Shown: in pieces, positions 20,199-31,448 of the stretch
Layout of the letters: the number at the start of each line of letters is the position of its first letter
How positions within the stretch are numbered: position 1 is the stretch's first letter
DNA from: Aaosphaeria pasadenensis
Taxonomy: Eukaryota > Ascomycota > Dothideomycetes > Pleosporales
Assembly: GCA_022813625.1 (NCBI GenBank)
Contig: JAKLMB010000007.1
Span: forward strand, 558,001-622,000
Reading direction: 5' to 3'
DNA: 64,000 nucleotides
Made by a program: the position numbers and the translations under genes
The notes under the pieces: model-generated
The model's database searches: none
Told to the model about the DNA's origin: nothing
The model's input: only the letters and a program-made list of their open reading frames with translations

Positions 20199-22433
20199 TT
20201 AGAAGGACCATTCTCCGACGGTGTTCCAATCGACACCGTCGAACAGTGAAGCCCCTCCCAGTGCATCCATCCCTTCGAATCCATTCAGTCCCGGCGCGCC
20301 GAACATGTCCAACGGCAAATCAGGGCTCAATTCCTCGCCGTTCTCCCCCATCACAATGCCTATAGGCGTGCTTGCTTCCCCATTAATTGTGACAGGTCCC
20401 ATGCTCGGTTGGAGCACGGTGTCAATCACTCGCGTGAAGCTCTTAGCTGCTTTCCGACAGAGATTATAGTTTCCGTCGCCTCGTCTGAGGCCAGAAAAGT
20501 CCATATGTGAGGCGGATTCGAGGTGCGAGATGAGGACTGATAACTTGCGAATCACAGTGGCGCGAGAAATCGTGGGCGGGAAGGGTTGGCCGGTACGATG
20601 TTGTTCCTGAAGGGCGCTTGCGAGGACGGAAGCGCTGGGGATGCCGAAAACTAGGACCGTCTGCATAAAATCGCGGTACACGTCGTAGGATCTATCGCGT
20701 GTCTTTTCGATGGCGAGACAATTTGATAATAAGTCGAAGCTGACTTGGAGAAGAGCGACGTTAAAAGCGTTTGGTTGGTGGTCGATGAGCTTTTGTATCA
20801 TGAACTCGTTGTAGAAGTGAGTGAGGTAGACTACAACGAGCATGAGGCTGACGCTGTATGGGAACTCTTCGTCGTCCCAGCATCTGGAATGGTAGCGTAG
20901 GTGTAGGGGTACCGTCTCCCAGGACGATCGTATCCTATCCGATATAGCAAGGAGTTGCTGTTCTACGTTTGCATCTAGTTTTGCTAATGTGAAATCGAGG
21001 ATCTCTTCTCGAAACTGTCCTGACATGTACCGAAGTCGAATCCAGGATGCGCGGTGATAGCGGCCCTGCGTGTTCCAGCCATTTTCGTCAAGATTACCAA
21101 TTGCTCTGGCGAGGGTAGCTGGATCAGAACAGAGATCGTCATCGGAGAGATCCAGAGGAGGTTTACTGTCAGAGTGCCGTTTGGAGATCCTGAGTGGACG
21201 GCCGAGGAAAGTCGATGTTATCTTGTCAATGTTGTACGCACCACCGAATAACCTGCGTCTGGTCTCGAGGATGAACATTGGGAGTTTGGAGTTCTTCTGT
21301 TCTCGATGCGCGCCGAGGGCAAATATCTGAGTTGCCAGTTCACCAAGCCTGCGCCAGGCAGGAGGTCCAGTGAATCCGCACATCATCATCGTATACAGCA
21401 CATTCTCATGAAAGGTCCAGATCATGCAGTCGTTGGCAGGGGAGATTAGGGTGCCCAGTATGAGGCAAGTAGTACTAGACTTCAGCATCTCGTCACAGAA
21501 TTGATTTCGGTCTTTCTGTGTGTAGTTCGCTAGGAGCTGGGGTTCGGATATTCCCCATAGCCATGATCGACCTGCTGTTGCGAACAGAAAACCTAGGATC
21601 TCGAACCGTAAGTTGTCGCCAGTGATGAGCTTGTAGAAATCGTGGGCCCGTATATCATACGGCATGTCAAGAGGTTTTGCGGTGTTTTCAAGAGCCAGAT
21701 TGATAAGTTCGGCAGACGGTCGCTTCTGAGTGAGGTCGTACTTCTCTACCGTTTCTCTCAAGCCATCAAGAGCCGTAAGGCAAAGAGGTGCAGGGACAAT
21801 GCCAGCTTGACAGTGCTTCCAGTATGCGCGTACCAGAATGCAGATTAGTTCGTAATGGCGCAAACTTCTCAATACTTCCATAGCCATCGTCATGCGCATG
21901 GCTTTGGTCAAAGGGTGCTGGATGGATGACCGCTCATCTATGTCTTCAGTCTCGTCCGACATGTGACGATCTTGCTGCTGTGATGATTCGTCGTACCTAG
22001 GCAAGATTGCCTCGTAGCTAGTTGGTCCAAGGTAGCCAGGGCGATATGCTGGTTCTCCAACTGCATCGTTTAGGCCATCGTCTTGAGACACAGTCGGCGT
22101 TGGAAGGATAGAGGATTCCCAATCCGAGAGCACGGTGTCAGGGGATCTTCTCGATATACGCCTGTTCATGTGAGTTCGTAGACTGCTATGGATTGGGTAG
22201 GAATTATATACCTTTGTTTTTGCACTCGCGAACTATGTGAGGCCCCAGGCCGCTGTGTATCCGCATCTGGCGAGTCACGCTTTCGAGTCAACGGAGCTGG
22301 ATGATAAAAACATTTTTCTGGGATGCCGCGTTGGTGACACCGATCGCATTTTGGATAAGTGTGATCACATCGAGTTTTGTTCTTCCTACAAGGTTCACAG
22401 GATGCAGGTTTTCCATTTCGACGATTGGAGTTC
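20199..22433 (-). CDS. Zn2Cys6 fungal-specific transcription factor
   Basis: Nuclear regulator of the Gal4 class, about 728 aa. An exon at 22212-22433 encodes a binuclear zinc cluster, CEPCRKNKTRCDHTYPKCDRC followed by HQRGIPEKC, i.e. CX2CX6CX6CX2CX8C. A 50-nt intron (22162-22211, GTATAT...CAG) joins it to 20199-22161, which carries the fungal_trans (PF04082-like) region: ENVLYTMMMCGFTGPPAWRRLGELA, then ETRRRLFGGAYNIDKITSTFLGRPL. The zinc exon has no in-frame ATG and follows a good acceptor (ACTAACTCATAGACAG|G), so the start lies in a further 5' exon. An AT|G split start codon would give MNSNRRNGKPASCEPC. Target genes are unknown. Confidence 0.85.
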
Positions 22434-22883
22434 CTGTCTATGAGTTAGTTTCGGCATTTCGAAAGTTCAGCGTGAAGGACTTCAACTACATCGTGGCCAC
22501 GTCAAGTCATGTACAATCGTGACTCTATCACATAGGAAACATCAAAATCTATGGAATATATACAACACTTTTGATCTGGGGCTGACAGATACATTCAAGA
22601 AGGATTATGGCGAGATAGCGTGACGTACTAGAGCTTGATCGGAATAGGAAGGTTAGGGAACGGCACGTGACCTTCGATTCATGGGCTCCTCCCAGAGTGG
22701 ACTAGCGGGTTAATCTGCCAAACGACAGTTGTACTTGTAGGGCAACCCTTTAGCCGAGACTTCGTGATGGGCGGGCTTTTCGAAGTGTGCTTACCCATCG
22801 ACTACGCTCCCACGTCGGAAAGATGGTGCTTCCATCAGTATGTTCTTTTACACGCTGTGTTCTGACCCTGCTAATAATGGAAG
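22434..22883. other. Divergent promoter with the missing first exon of the Zn2Cys6 gene
   Basis: Holds the undetermined first exon of the regulator on the minus strand. On the plus strand it holds a possible 15-nt first exon of the next gene: ATG at 22823, GTATGT donor at 22838, acceptor GGAAG at 22883, which would add MVLPS. No other feature. Confidence 0.4.
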
Positions 22884-23690
22884 ATGTCTCACCCGCTCGA
22901 GTGGGTTCAGTCAACAAAATCAGATCCATCTCGGATCAGTTTTCTTGACCTACCGCGTGAGATCCGGGACGAAATCTACCAACATGCATATTGTGTTCTC
23001 GGTGATATCTTCATGTTTACAGAGGACCCATTCAAAGTCAGACCCGTAGTGAAAGCAAAAGTAGTATGGAATAAGAGTTCAGACGGAGAAGCTCATGATC
23101 CGATCTCCATTGGCAAGGTCATTCCCGTGTCGCTGCTCAGGGTCTGTCGACAATTACATGCTGAGTCCAGTGAAGTCCTTTTCGGATATAACACATTCCG
23201 CCTTTATTCCAGTCACGTCGGGTTTGGGCCTCGATACCAACATCTCGTTCGAAACATTGTATTTTCAACCGATTCCATGATCCAAAAGATATTCGAGAAT
23301 GACTTGGAAAGTGTGGGGTACTGGTGGCGTAGGTACTTCTGGAAAGACATTTATTCCAAGAGCGAGCGATTGTTAGAAGCTTTCCCGAATCTCGAGAAGC
23401 TCACTTTCCCTATCAAATCGAATCGGCATGGCCAAAGTTGGATTCCGGTATTCATGGCGGCTGGCCAGAGAACAAGAGAATATCGCGTGAACATCGCTGC
23501 ACTTTGGTTGAAATCCAAATGTCCCATCGATAACGATCGCCTGCGTGATTGTTTACACATGGAGATAACGCATAACGGGATACAAAAATCGATGTATGCG
23601 GGGTCGAGGTTCGCACTGTTCACACTGGAAGATGAAGAATGGGATCCCACCGAATTTGCCGAAGCATTTGAGAAAATGAAGTTCCTTTGA
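22884..23690 (+). CDS. DUF7730/F-box-like protein
   Basis: 268 aa, function unknown. It begins with the block found in a large Pezizomycotina family: FLDLPREIRDEIYQHAY at about residues 20-36, then SLLRVCRQLHAESSEVLFGYNTFRLY (residues 85-109), which resembles the divergent F-box/2EXR/DUF7730 proteins. The rest is a Trp-rich alpha/beta region without catalytic motifs. ATG 22884 is used; a short upstream exon at 22823 is possible. A related gene lies at 45378. Confidence 0.68.
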   Translation: MSHPLEWVQSTKSDPSRISFLDLPREIRDEIYQHAYCVLGDIFMFTEDPFKVRPVVKAKVVWNKSSDGEAHDPISIGKVIPVSLLRVCRQLHAESSEVLFGYNTFRLYSSHVGFGPRYQHLVRNIVFSTDSMIQKIFENDLESVGYWWRRYFWKDIYSKSERLLEAFPNLEKLTFPIKSNRHGQSWIPVFMAAGQRTREYRVNIAALWLKSKCPIDNDRLRDCLHMEITHNGIQKSMYAGSRFALFTLEDEEWDPTEFAEAFEKMKFL

Positions 23691-23738
23691 CAGCAAACAT
23701 GATGAGAAACAAGTAGCAAGGCTAAGCGCATTGGCCAC

Positions 23739-23819
23739 TATCACCTCGATTATCACCTCGATTATCACCTCGATTATCACCTCGATTATCACTTCGACAA
23801 TCACTTCGACAATCACTTC
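23739..23819. repeat. 12-bp tandem repeat (minisatellite)
   Basis: Nearly seven units of TATCACCTCGAT. The first four are identical; the last two and a partial drift together to (T/A)ATCACTTCGAC. It lies 49 bp after the stop of the DUF7730-like gene and about 150 bp before the start of the next gene. Confidence 0.9.
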
Positions 23820-23968
23820 TTCGGCATTGCCACCCCGCTGGTGCAGCCGTACTACTACTTAAACACGTGCCTTTCCACCAGCAAACCTCTCGTCAGGCAC
23901 CATTTTCATCGATCACCAACTTTCTTCTCTCAACATCTTGCTCCGGTTACAGCAAGCAATCGATCACG

Positions 23969-25024
23969 ATGGATGCCGCGCCTTTCGTTGCGATCTTCAG
24001 TGCTTTGGCGGACATTCACAAACAGATGGTTGGCCTAGCAAACCACGTTCAAGATATTGACAGTCAAGTCGGTCGTCTTGAGACTGCGGTTCGTGGGCCT
24101 CGCGCATCGACTTCACCAGTTTCAGCAGATGCTAACCATTGCGACGCTTGCGGCCATTCTTCAGGTTTCTCCAACCTCCACGGAAATGTGCGTCTAGAAT
24201 CACGACATCAACCAATGCCATCTCCTGTCAAATCTATCGTGCAAGTCAAGGACGCTTTGGAGGTACAGCTCAGCCCCATCCAAAGAGACCTTGTGATGTT
24301 TAATGATCGTCTGCTTAGGGCTAGGCAACGACTGGCCAGATTTGAACTTTTGACCTATCGCCCGCATCAAGGCCTGTCAGCTCTACCTACGGATGTCTCT
24401 CAGGTATCTACTACACACACCAAGGAAAAGACAACCAAGGAAAAGACTGGAGAGTCACATGATTCCTGGTCGTACAGAGAGAAGGTTCGGGCGCGACAAC
24501 TTATCGCCAGGCGTCCCAAAGCTGAACCAGGAGGTATTTTTCGATCGCATAGCGAGAAGACCATGTTGCGATATCCTCAGCATCATCAAGTTCCTCAATT
24601 TATCTTCAAGGGCCCCGAAGCCAAGCCGAGCTGTACTTCATCGTCACAAGTTCCTCAATTTACCTTCAGGTGCCCGGAAGCCAAGCCGAGCTGTACTTCA
24701 TCGTCAAAAGTTCCAGTATTTACTTTCAAGCGTCTCGAAGCCGAACCGAGCCGTACTTTGTCGGTACAATTCCCTGGATTTACCTTCGAGCATCACGAAG
24801 ACAAAACAAGCTGTACTTCGTCGTCACAATATCCCAAGTTTGCCTTCAAGCGTCCCGAGGCCCAGTCTGACCAAATATTCGGACAACCCTCACAGCATCG
24901 ACCCGCTCGGCCGTTTCCTATCATCAGTGATCTGGGCACATCATTCATGAATGACACTGGTGACAGATCACCTTTCGGTCGTCTTAATCCAACTGGTTCT
25001 CGACGACCAACCTTCGCCAATTAA
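23969..25024 (+). CDS. Repeat-bearing hypothetical protein
   Basis: 351 aa from ATG 23969 (MDAAPFVAIF); the frame is open 34 codons upstream. No known domain. Residues 5-45 (IFSALADIHKQMVGLANHVQDIDSQVGRLETAV) look like a short coiled coil, followed by a CDACGHSS segment. A second helical part (VQLSPIQRDLVMFNDRLLRARQRLARFE) lies near 95-125. Residues 208-300 are five imperfect 20-residue repeats of type VPQFxFKxPEAKPSCTSSSQ. The tail is low complexity. Probably a lineage-restricted protein; there is no evidence of secretion. Confidence 0.55.
   Translation: MDAAPFVAIFSALADIHKQMVGLANHVQDIDSQVGRLETAVRGPRASTSPVSADANHCDACGHSSGFSNLHGNVRLESRHQPMPSPVKSIVQVKDALEVQLSPIQRDLVMFNDRLLRARQRLARFELLTYRPHQGLSALPTDVSQVSTTHTKEKTTKEKTGESHDSWSYREKVRARQLIARRPKAEPGGIFRSHSEKTMLRYPQHHQVPQFIFKGPEAKPSCTSSSQVPQFTFRCPEAKPSCTSSSKVPVFTFKRLEAEPSRTLSVQFPGFTFEHHEDKTSCTSSSQYPKFAFKRPEAQSDQIFGQPSQHRPARPFPIISDLGTSFMNDTGDRSPFGRLNPTGSRRPTFAN
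24590..24865 (+). repeat. 60-bp coding tandem repeat (4 full units and a partial)
   Basis: Units at 24590-24649, 24650-24709, 24710-24769, 24770-24829 and a truncated fifth. The consensus peptide is V-P-x-F-x-F-K-x-x-E-A-K-P-S-C-T-S-S-S-Q. Units keep exact 60-nt spacing but differ at many positions, more in units 3-5 than in 1-2. Confidence 0.9.
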
Positions 25025-25373
25025 CCAACCACTACGTCTCAAATGGACACCAATTAGAAGCGGACTGCATCGATACCACTCTCCTACCACAATGACCAAA
25101 CCTTTCAGAGCTTAGGTTGGAGGGAACGGATCGCTGGCACATACAACGCTCACTAATTCATCATGCAATGGACATATTGCTGCCACCACCGTCACCATGT
25201 CATGTTCACGAGCATCAGTATTTCTGATTTCCTGAGTAATTTTCTTTTCACGGGACAACACCGTACAAGGAGGATTTATACAAGGTCCACATGTTTTGTC
25301 TCAGCGCCATGGTTCCTAGCGAGAGATACCCTAGCAATGATCACAATATTCCCCATCACCACATGTAGTGTCG
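25025..25373. other. Convergent intergenic region
   Basis: Between the repeat protein (+) and a small minus-strand gene. No gene or repeat seen. Confidence 0.5.
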
Positions 25374-25861
25374 CTATGCCAATGGGATTCGATGGCGTAG
25401 TAGCCATTCGTCCACTGCCTCCCTGAACTTCGTGTATATCAATCTGTCATGGGAACATGGATGCCCGCTAAATATTACCTCGTTCCTTCCTACTCCACGT
25501 ACTAAGAGTGCAATGTAAATGAACCCGGTATTATGAGACCATGGTAAAACGCAGAGAAATAGGTCCTGGGGATGGAACTCCCGATGGAGTTGCCTCTCGC
25601 GTGCCTGAACTACATGCACTAGGTTCGCTTTTGTAGGAAGACCACGTCAGTGATGTACCTTTCCGAACGTTTACGATGATGATTAAGATGTCCGCGCAGC
25701 TGTATGTACATACTTGCTAGTTGAATTCTCCTATTCTGAGACCAGGGAAAGTTTTTCAACTCCTGTATCAGGACCCAGAATAGCTCATCTCGATTCCACA
25801 TCCTCGGACCAATTTGCACGGGAGAATCTGGGAACGATGGTCTGCTAAAATATGAACCCAT
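25374..25861 (-). CDS. Small hypothetical protein, 133 aa (two exons)
   Basis: Not recognised. Model complement(join(25374..25627,25714..25861)). ATG at 25861 opens MGSYFSRPSFPDSPVQIGPR and exon 1 ends RIQLA at a GTATGT donor. The 86-nt intron contains a CACTGAC branch site and ends AAAAG; exon 2 continues TNLVHVVQARERQLHREF, DLFLCVLPWSHNTGFIYIAL and REAVDEWLLRHRIPLA. Both exons have balanced protein-like composition with Trp and aromatic residues. A TATATATAC element lies at about 25,920, 60 bp upstream. N-terminal MGSYFS would fit N-myristoylation (Gly2, Ser6), an inference only. Confidence 0.42.
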
Positions 25862-27003
25862 TTGCGTGATGACGATGGAAGATGATGTTAACGGCAGTTT
25901 TCTGACTCTCCAGTACGCCTATATATACTACTTCCTGAGCTGTTGCTCTTGATTGTATCTTGCCAGGTAATGAACTCGTGGTCGTTCGGGCTTGCTGGCT
26001 GTCTGCATAGCTTTCATGATTTGCTGCTAGCTGATAGAGAAAGAGATATCCAGCAAAAGCGCCACTCTCATGGCTTCACCTCATACTATCTCGCAGAGGA
26101 ACATGGGAGGTGACAACAAAGAATTATGGAGTGATTGACTTCCGCCATTGAGTGTGGACGTGATACCACAACAACTGCAGGGAAGGGATCAATTGCCTTT
26201 TGCCGGATTGTGATGAGACAGTATCAACCATACTTCACAATACCTGAAAGCTAGTCTAATTACTCGTAGGATTATGCGAAACACTTGGAGCTTAGGATTC
26301 GCACGTTCTACTACTTCATCTATATTAGATAAACGGGATCGTCATACAAGCATTTGGATCCGATTGCATTGCCAAAACATACCTACCACAGGTACCTAGG
26401 TACATAGGTACGATTAATACCTTTTGCAGGTACTTTGTATGGGGTTTCAAGAATGCGATGCCTTTTCCAGCGAGTCAGTGAATTATTTCCAGCATCATAA
26501 CAGATTTGATGTAGTAAATACGATGGACGTTCCAATAATAGCCCGTAGATCCAATAGTCGCGAAATATTTTACAACAGACGATACCCCTTCTGGTGTTAT
26601 GGCTGATTGGGGAGGAAATACGAACGGACAAAAGTGGAGCTGACTGCAGGGGAGAGAGGGACCGCCTCAATTCCTCTCCTTGGCCGGATCGCCGAGCCCC
26701 CGTCCCTGAGACAACATCGCTGCCAACCAGCCAACCTCCGTAACAACCAACGACATCCCCACCACGACAACCACAACGACGAACCTCCCGTCCACTCACG
26801 CCCGTCGTTGCTTGCTCGCCGCTGTTCACTTTCGTTCGTTCATCCACTCGCTGTGTCTTTTCGTTATCGCTGGCCTCTCAACCACATCCTCAGCGCACCA
26901 GTCCCTTCGCGAGTAGCCGCCACGATCGTGAGCGCCCCCTGGCCTTGTTTTGAGCCTCATCACAACAACTCACCCACATCTCACAACTGTCGCCGCCGCA
27001 AAG
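25862..27003. other. Divergent promoter upstream of CHS7
   Basis: 1.1 kb. It contains a near-palindromic GGTACCTAGGTACATAGGTAC cluster at about 26,391-26,411 and a C/A/G-rich 5' leader from about 26,690 to 27,003 that is probably the CHS7 5' UTR. Open frames over it (e.g. 26,607-27,134) run through the leader in another frame and are not genes. Confidence 0.5.
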
Positions 27004-28122
27004 ATGGGTTTCGGCGACTTCTCAACGATATGCAAGAAGGCCGCGCTGCCATTATGTGCCATCGTAGGCCCAGTGTCAGACGTCACCGGCACCTCCTCAG
27101 GGATCCAAACAAACTGTTACTCCAGAACGATTGAGGTTGCAAATACGATTATTTTCCAAGGCGCGAACGACTTCATGCACATTGTTGCTCTCATAATGAC
27201 CGTCATCATGATTATCCACGTTCGATCGAAGTTTACTGCAGTTGGTATGATTTGACTTTCTTCTCATAGGTGGTTCGAAGGAATTTGGCTGACATCGTGC
27301 AACAGGCCGCAAGGAGATTACATCTTTCTTTTACATCTACATGATCCTCACCATTATCTCGCTCATTCTCGATGCCGGTGTCACCCCTCCCGGCTCCGCT
27401 CCCTACCCATACTTCGCTGCCGCACAAAGTGGTCTCGCATCAGCGCTTTGCACCTGCTTGATGATCAACGGTTTCGTTGGTTTCCAGCTCTACGAAGATG
27501 GCACGACTCTGTCTGTCTGGCTCCTCCGACTCTGTTCGCTCGCCATGTTCATCATCAGCGGTGCCGTTTCCCTTCTTACATTCAAGAACTGGGCTGGGCT
27601 TAGCGCAGCAAATCCCATCGGAGTGTTCGTCGTGCTGTACATCGTGAACGCTATTCAGTTGTTCGTCTATGTTGTCAGCCAGATTATTCTTGTTGTTGGT
27701 ACCCTTGAGGATCGCTGGCCTCTGGGTGACATCTCTTTCGGTGTCTTCTTTTTCGTTGTCGGCCAAGTCATTCTCTACGTGCTCAGCGATACCATCTGCG
27801 AGGAGGCCCAGCACTATCTTGACGGTCTGTTCATCGCAACCATTTGCAACCTTTTGGGTGTTATGATGGTCTACAAGGTTTGTTTCAACCGATTCTTTTT
27901 TTACACATCTGTACTAACGATTGTGCTCAGTACTGGGACTCCATCACCCGTGAAGATCTCGAATTCTCCGTCGGCGTTAAGCAGCACAACTGGGAGGTCA
28001 AGGAATTCCTTCCCGAGAAGGACAAGCGCGGAACAGTCTACAACGAGTCCGAATACACCCCATCCCTCTACCACGAGCAGGCACGAGTATCGCACTACTC
28101 TGCCGTCGATGCACGATACTAG
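27004..28122 (+). CDS. CHS7: Chitin synthase export chaperone CHS7
   Basis: ER membrane chaperone needed for exit of chitin synthase (Chs3 class) toward the plasma membrane. Model join(27004..27244,27306..27877,27931..28122), 334 aa. Starts MGFGDFSTICKKAALPLC, the family signature, with a Cys near residue 39 (NCYSR) and seven hydrophobic segments: ANDFMHIVALIMTVIMII, FFYIYMILTIISLILDAG, a stretch around MINGFVGFQLYEDGT, LCSLAMFIISGAVSLL, PIGVFVVLYIVNAIQLFVYVV, ISFGVFFFVVGQVILYVLS and LDGLFIATICNLLGVMMVYK. The conserved tail YWDSITREDLEFSV follows the last intron. Introns are 61 and 53 nt. Confidence 0.95.
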
Positions 28123-29401
28123 ATTGGGACGGATATCTTACTTTTCATATTTCACGTTTTATATCACAAAAACCGCGATACCAGCCAGGGTACACGCTGC
28201 CAGCATTGCATTGGAGTCTCATGGCGCAAAGATCAGCTTTTTGGGATATTCTAGGGGATTGTGTTGTATGTGTAATTAATTAGGCCGGGGCGTGGCGGAG
28301 GGAAAGACGCTTTGTTTACACTGTAGATATACTAGGGACTCGCTCGTGCTCAGAGTTTCTTTTTACGTACCAGATCCAAAGTCGTCTTTGGAGAACTCAC
28401 ATTCCATTTATACAGAATAAAATCCACGATATAGATTCCACTTTGCTCACCGTTCTATGTTCATGGTCCTGTCTATATTCTATTGCAAGTTCCGCTCTAT
28501 CATATTGGTAAACAACAAATTCATCACAAGGAAAACAAATCCTTGGGTCTACCAACTCCATAGATTGGCCGGCATGTCCCACAATTCTTCTCCATCCACG
28601 CTTTATACTTGCATGCACGCACCTGCAACCTCAGTACCGGTACCAAGGCAGTCTACCTACCTACCTACACAAAAAGCCCAAAGTTCTCCGTAGGGAAAAA
28701 GAAAAATAAAGCAACCCGCTTTGCCGAACTCCTTCCCGTAACCACATTATCGGCGTACATGTGCCCTCGTACGAGCACGGTTGTCATGTACACCTCCGTA
28801 CACAACGAAACCATGTACGCTAATTCCGCACTTTCCAGCTCGCTCCCCGCACCCGCTCCAGCGCCCCAAAACAAACAAGCAACTCACTAGTTAGATCCAT
28901 CCAAAGAATCGGCATTTAAGTACAGTTTCTTCGGCACTGCAGTACACCATGCGAATTGAATTGAACTTTCTAGCAAAAGTGTGAAGGTGCACGGATGGAC
29001 CGATTGGTCGTTTCTTTTTCCTGTTTGGTGTGGGAGTACTGAGTACTGAGCTGTCTGCCTGGGCTGCAAAGGGAGGGGAACACTCGGCCGCGCTGATGGA
29101 AGAGGGAGGGTGTAATAGGGTCTAGAAATGGTTGAGAGTTTCGTACGAGATGAATGCAAGGTCGGGTGGAGATTGTGGTGTATGGAAATGTAAGGTAGGT
29201 ACTTAGATATATAATAAGTAGTTGACTGCCCCCCTCTCTCCCCGCAATCCGATCCGGGTGAGGTAGCATTCCGACACATCGCTTTCGAAACTCATTGAAG
29301 TCAACCAATACGTGAACATATAAACAAACAGACCAGGAAAGAATAGGAAGCAAAAGGAATCAAGAGACCTGTCTTCACATCAACAGAAAAGACGTACAGC
29401 C
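28123..29401. other. Intergenic region between core genes and the accessory island
   Basis: 1.28 kb. It has a short (CTAC)4 run near 28,652-28,669 and A/T-rich stretches. Open frames are below 131 codons and lack family resemblance. No gene is supported. Confidence 0.5.
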
Positions 29402-31448
29402 ATGGCCTCACCCACGCCCCGCAGGACAGACGTCCTGATAGTAGGCAGCGGCTCCGCTGGCATCTTCGCCGCAACCTGGCTCGCACTATTCAACATCCCG
29501 TTTACGATGCTGGAGCGGCGGTCCGGGCCCCTCGAGGTGGGCCAGGCGGACGGCGTGCAGTGTCGGACGGTCGAGATCTATGAGTCGTTTGGGGTTGCGG
29601 AAGAGCTTCTCAGGGAGGCGTATCACATTCTTGAGATTGCGTTCTGGGGCGTCGAAGAAGGTGGCGAAGGCGGGATTACGAGGAAGAGTAGGGCGCCGGA
29701 TAGGGAGCAGGGGCTCAGTCATTGCCCGCATGTTATTCTGAACCAGGCGAGGATGAATGCTATTATGCTTGATGTCTTGAGGGGGTTTAGGAAGGGACAT
29801 GGAAAGGAGGGGGACGGAATTGAGTATGGGGTGGGGGTGAAGGGAGTGGAGGTTGGTGATACTGGAGAGGAGTATTGTTGTAAGGTCTCGGCGGAGAGGA
29901 ATGGGGTTGAGGAGGTTTGGGAGGCCAAGTATGTTTTGGTGAGTATTCAAAAAAAACTATATTCCGAGGTGTATGGTGAGAGAAACGGAAACTAATGTTA
30001 AATCAGGGCTGCGACGGTGCACATTCTGTCGTGAGGAGGAGCCTTGGTTATCAGATGGTGGGAGATACAACTGATACAGTATGGGGCGTGATGGATATCT
30101 ACCCCTTGACCGACTTCCCAGACATTCGCCGCAAGTCTACTGTGCATTCGTCGGCAGGAAATCTACTCATCATCCCGCGTGAAGGAGGGTCGCTCGTCCG
30201 CTTCTACATCCAGCTGCCCCCAGGATCCAAGGCCAAGGATGTGAGGCTGGAAGACCTCCAGGAGACCGCGAAGAAGATCTTCCATCCTTACACCATGGAC
30301 TTTGCAGACACGTACTGGTGGTCTGCGTACTCGATCGGACAACGTCTGGCTGACCACTTCCACAAGGACTTCCGCGTGTTCTTGACGGGAGATGCATGCC
30401 ACACTCATTCGCCCAAGGCAGGACAGGGAATGAACGTGAGTCTGCAAGATGGGTACAATATCGGGTGGAAACTGGGCCACGTCCTTAACAAGATCGCACC
30501 TCCATCACTGCTAGAGACGTATGTTTCCGAGCGCTCCAAGGTGGCGAAAGAGCTTATCGACTTTGATCGGGAATTTGCGAGAATGTTTTCGTCGAAGGAG
30601 GAGCGGCCCGGGCAATTTGCGGATCACTTCACCATGAGTGGCAGGTACACGGCCGGATTTGGTGTGCATTATGAGGACGATCAGATTAGTGATTCTCGGG
30701 GGAGTGACGGAAGTCTGGCAGGGAAGGTCATGGTGGGCGCGCGGATGCCGAGTGCGCAGTTGATACGGTGGTGCGACTGCAAGGCTGTACAGCTGTTGAA
30801 GGTGCTCAAAAGTGACGGACGATGGAGAGTGGTAGTGTTTGCTGGAGACATCGCGCAGTCGACGAACAAGCAGAGGCTAGAGAAGGTAATGTTCTTTCCG
30901 TATATGCGTGATGCCTTTCACTGACGAGGCGTAAAAGCTGGCGACCCAACTGGGAGCATTAACCAAACGATTCACGCCAGCGGAGAATGACGTTGATAGT
31001 CTGGTCGAGCCAATTCTGGTGTTAAAGACGAAGTTCAAGGAGACTGAACAGCATCAGATACCTGATTACTTCGTACCAGTGAACGGCAAGTGGAGGATAA
31101 GAGGTATGATACAACCTGATTCTATTTTACTAGTGATGTTACTTTTTCAGAACCGTCAAGCTTACTTCCCGAACAGATCTTCACAAGATATATATCGACG
31201 ACCAACACTACAACGATGGCCACGGTGAGGCATATCGGACACTGGGAATCGACGGAGCCGTTGGAGCTGTTGTGATTATACGGCCAGACCAATGTAAGCA
31301 AGCTCCTACCTGTTTTGCTGAACAGGTGCTCTTGTTGTGGAAATGATGGCTAACATGGGAACTAGACGTGTCCAAAGTGACGAGAATAGAAGATTTCAGT
31401 GGAATTGAATCGTTCTTCAAGGGAGCTTTGTATGAACGGGGTGGCTGA
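29402..31448 (+). CDS. Phenol 2-monooxygenase-type FAD monooxygenase
   Basis: NAD(P)H-dependent flavoprotein hydroxylase for phenolic rings. Model join(29402..29938,30007..30885,30938..31103,31177..31293,31366..31448), 593 aa. Dinucleotide fold VLIVGSGSAGIFAATWLA at residues 12-29; GCDGAHSVVRRSLGY (DG motif) starts exon 2; FLTGDACHTHSPKAGQGMNVSLQDGYNIGWKL is the GD motif. The C-terminal thioredoxin-like domain (PF07976) is rebuilt across introns 3 and 4 as DLHKIYIDDQHYNDGHGEAYRTLGID, GAVVIIRPDQY and the end FFKGALYERGG. Intron 3 (31104-31176) uses the AACAG at 31176 rather than the earlier TTTTCAG, because only that restores phase. All cofactor motifs are intact. Its neighbours are aromatic-catabolism-like. 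Confidence 0.92.

Noticed and set aside
26391..26411. GGTACCTAGGTACATAGGTAC palindromic cluster
   Set aside because: Short, single occurrence in a promoter region; not enough to call a binding site or mobile-element end.
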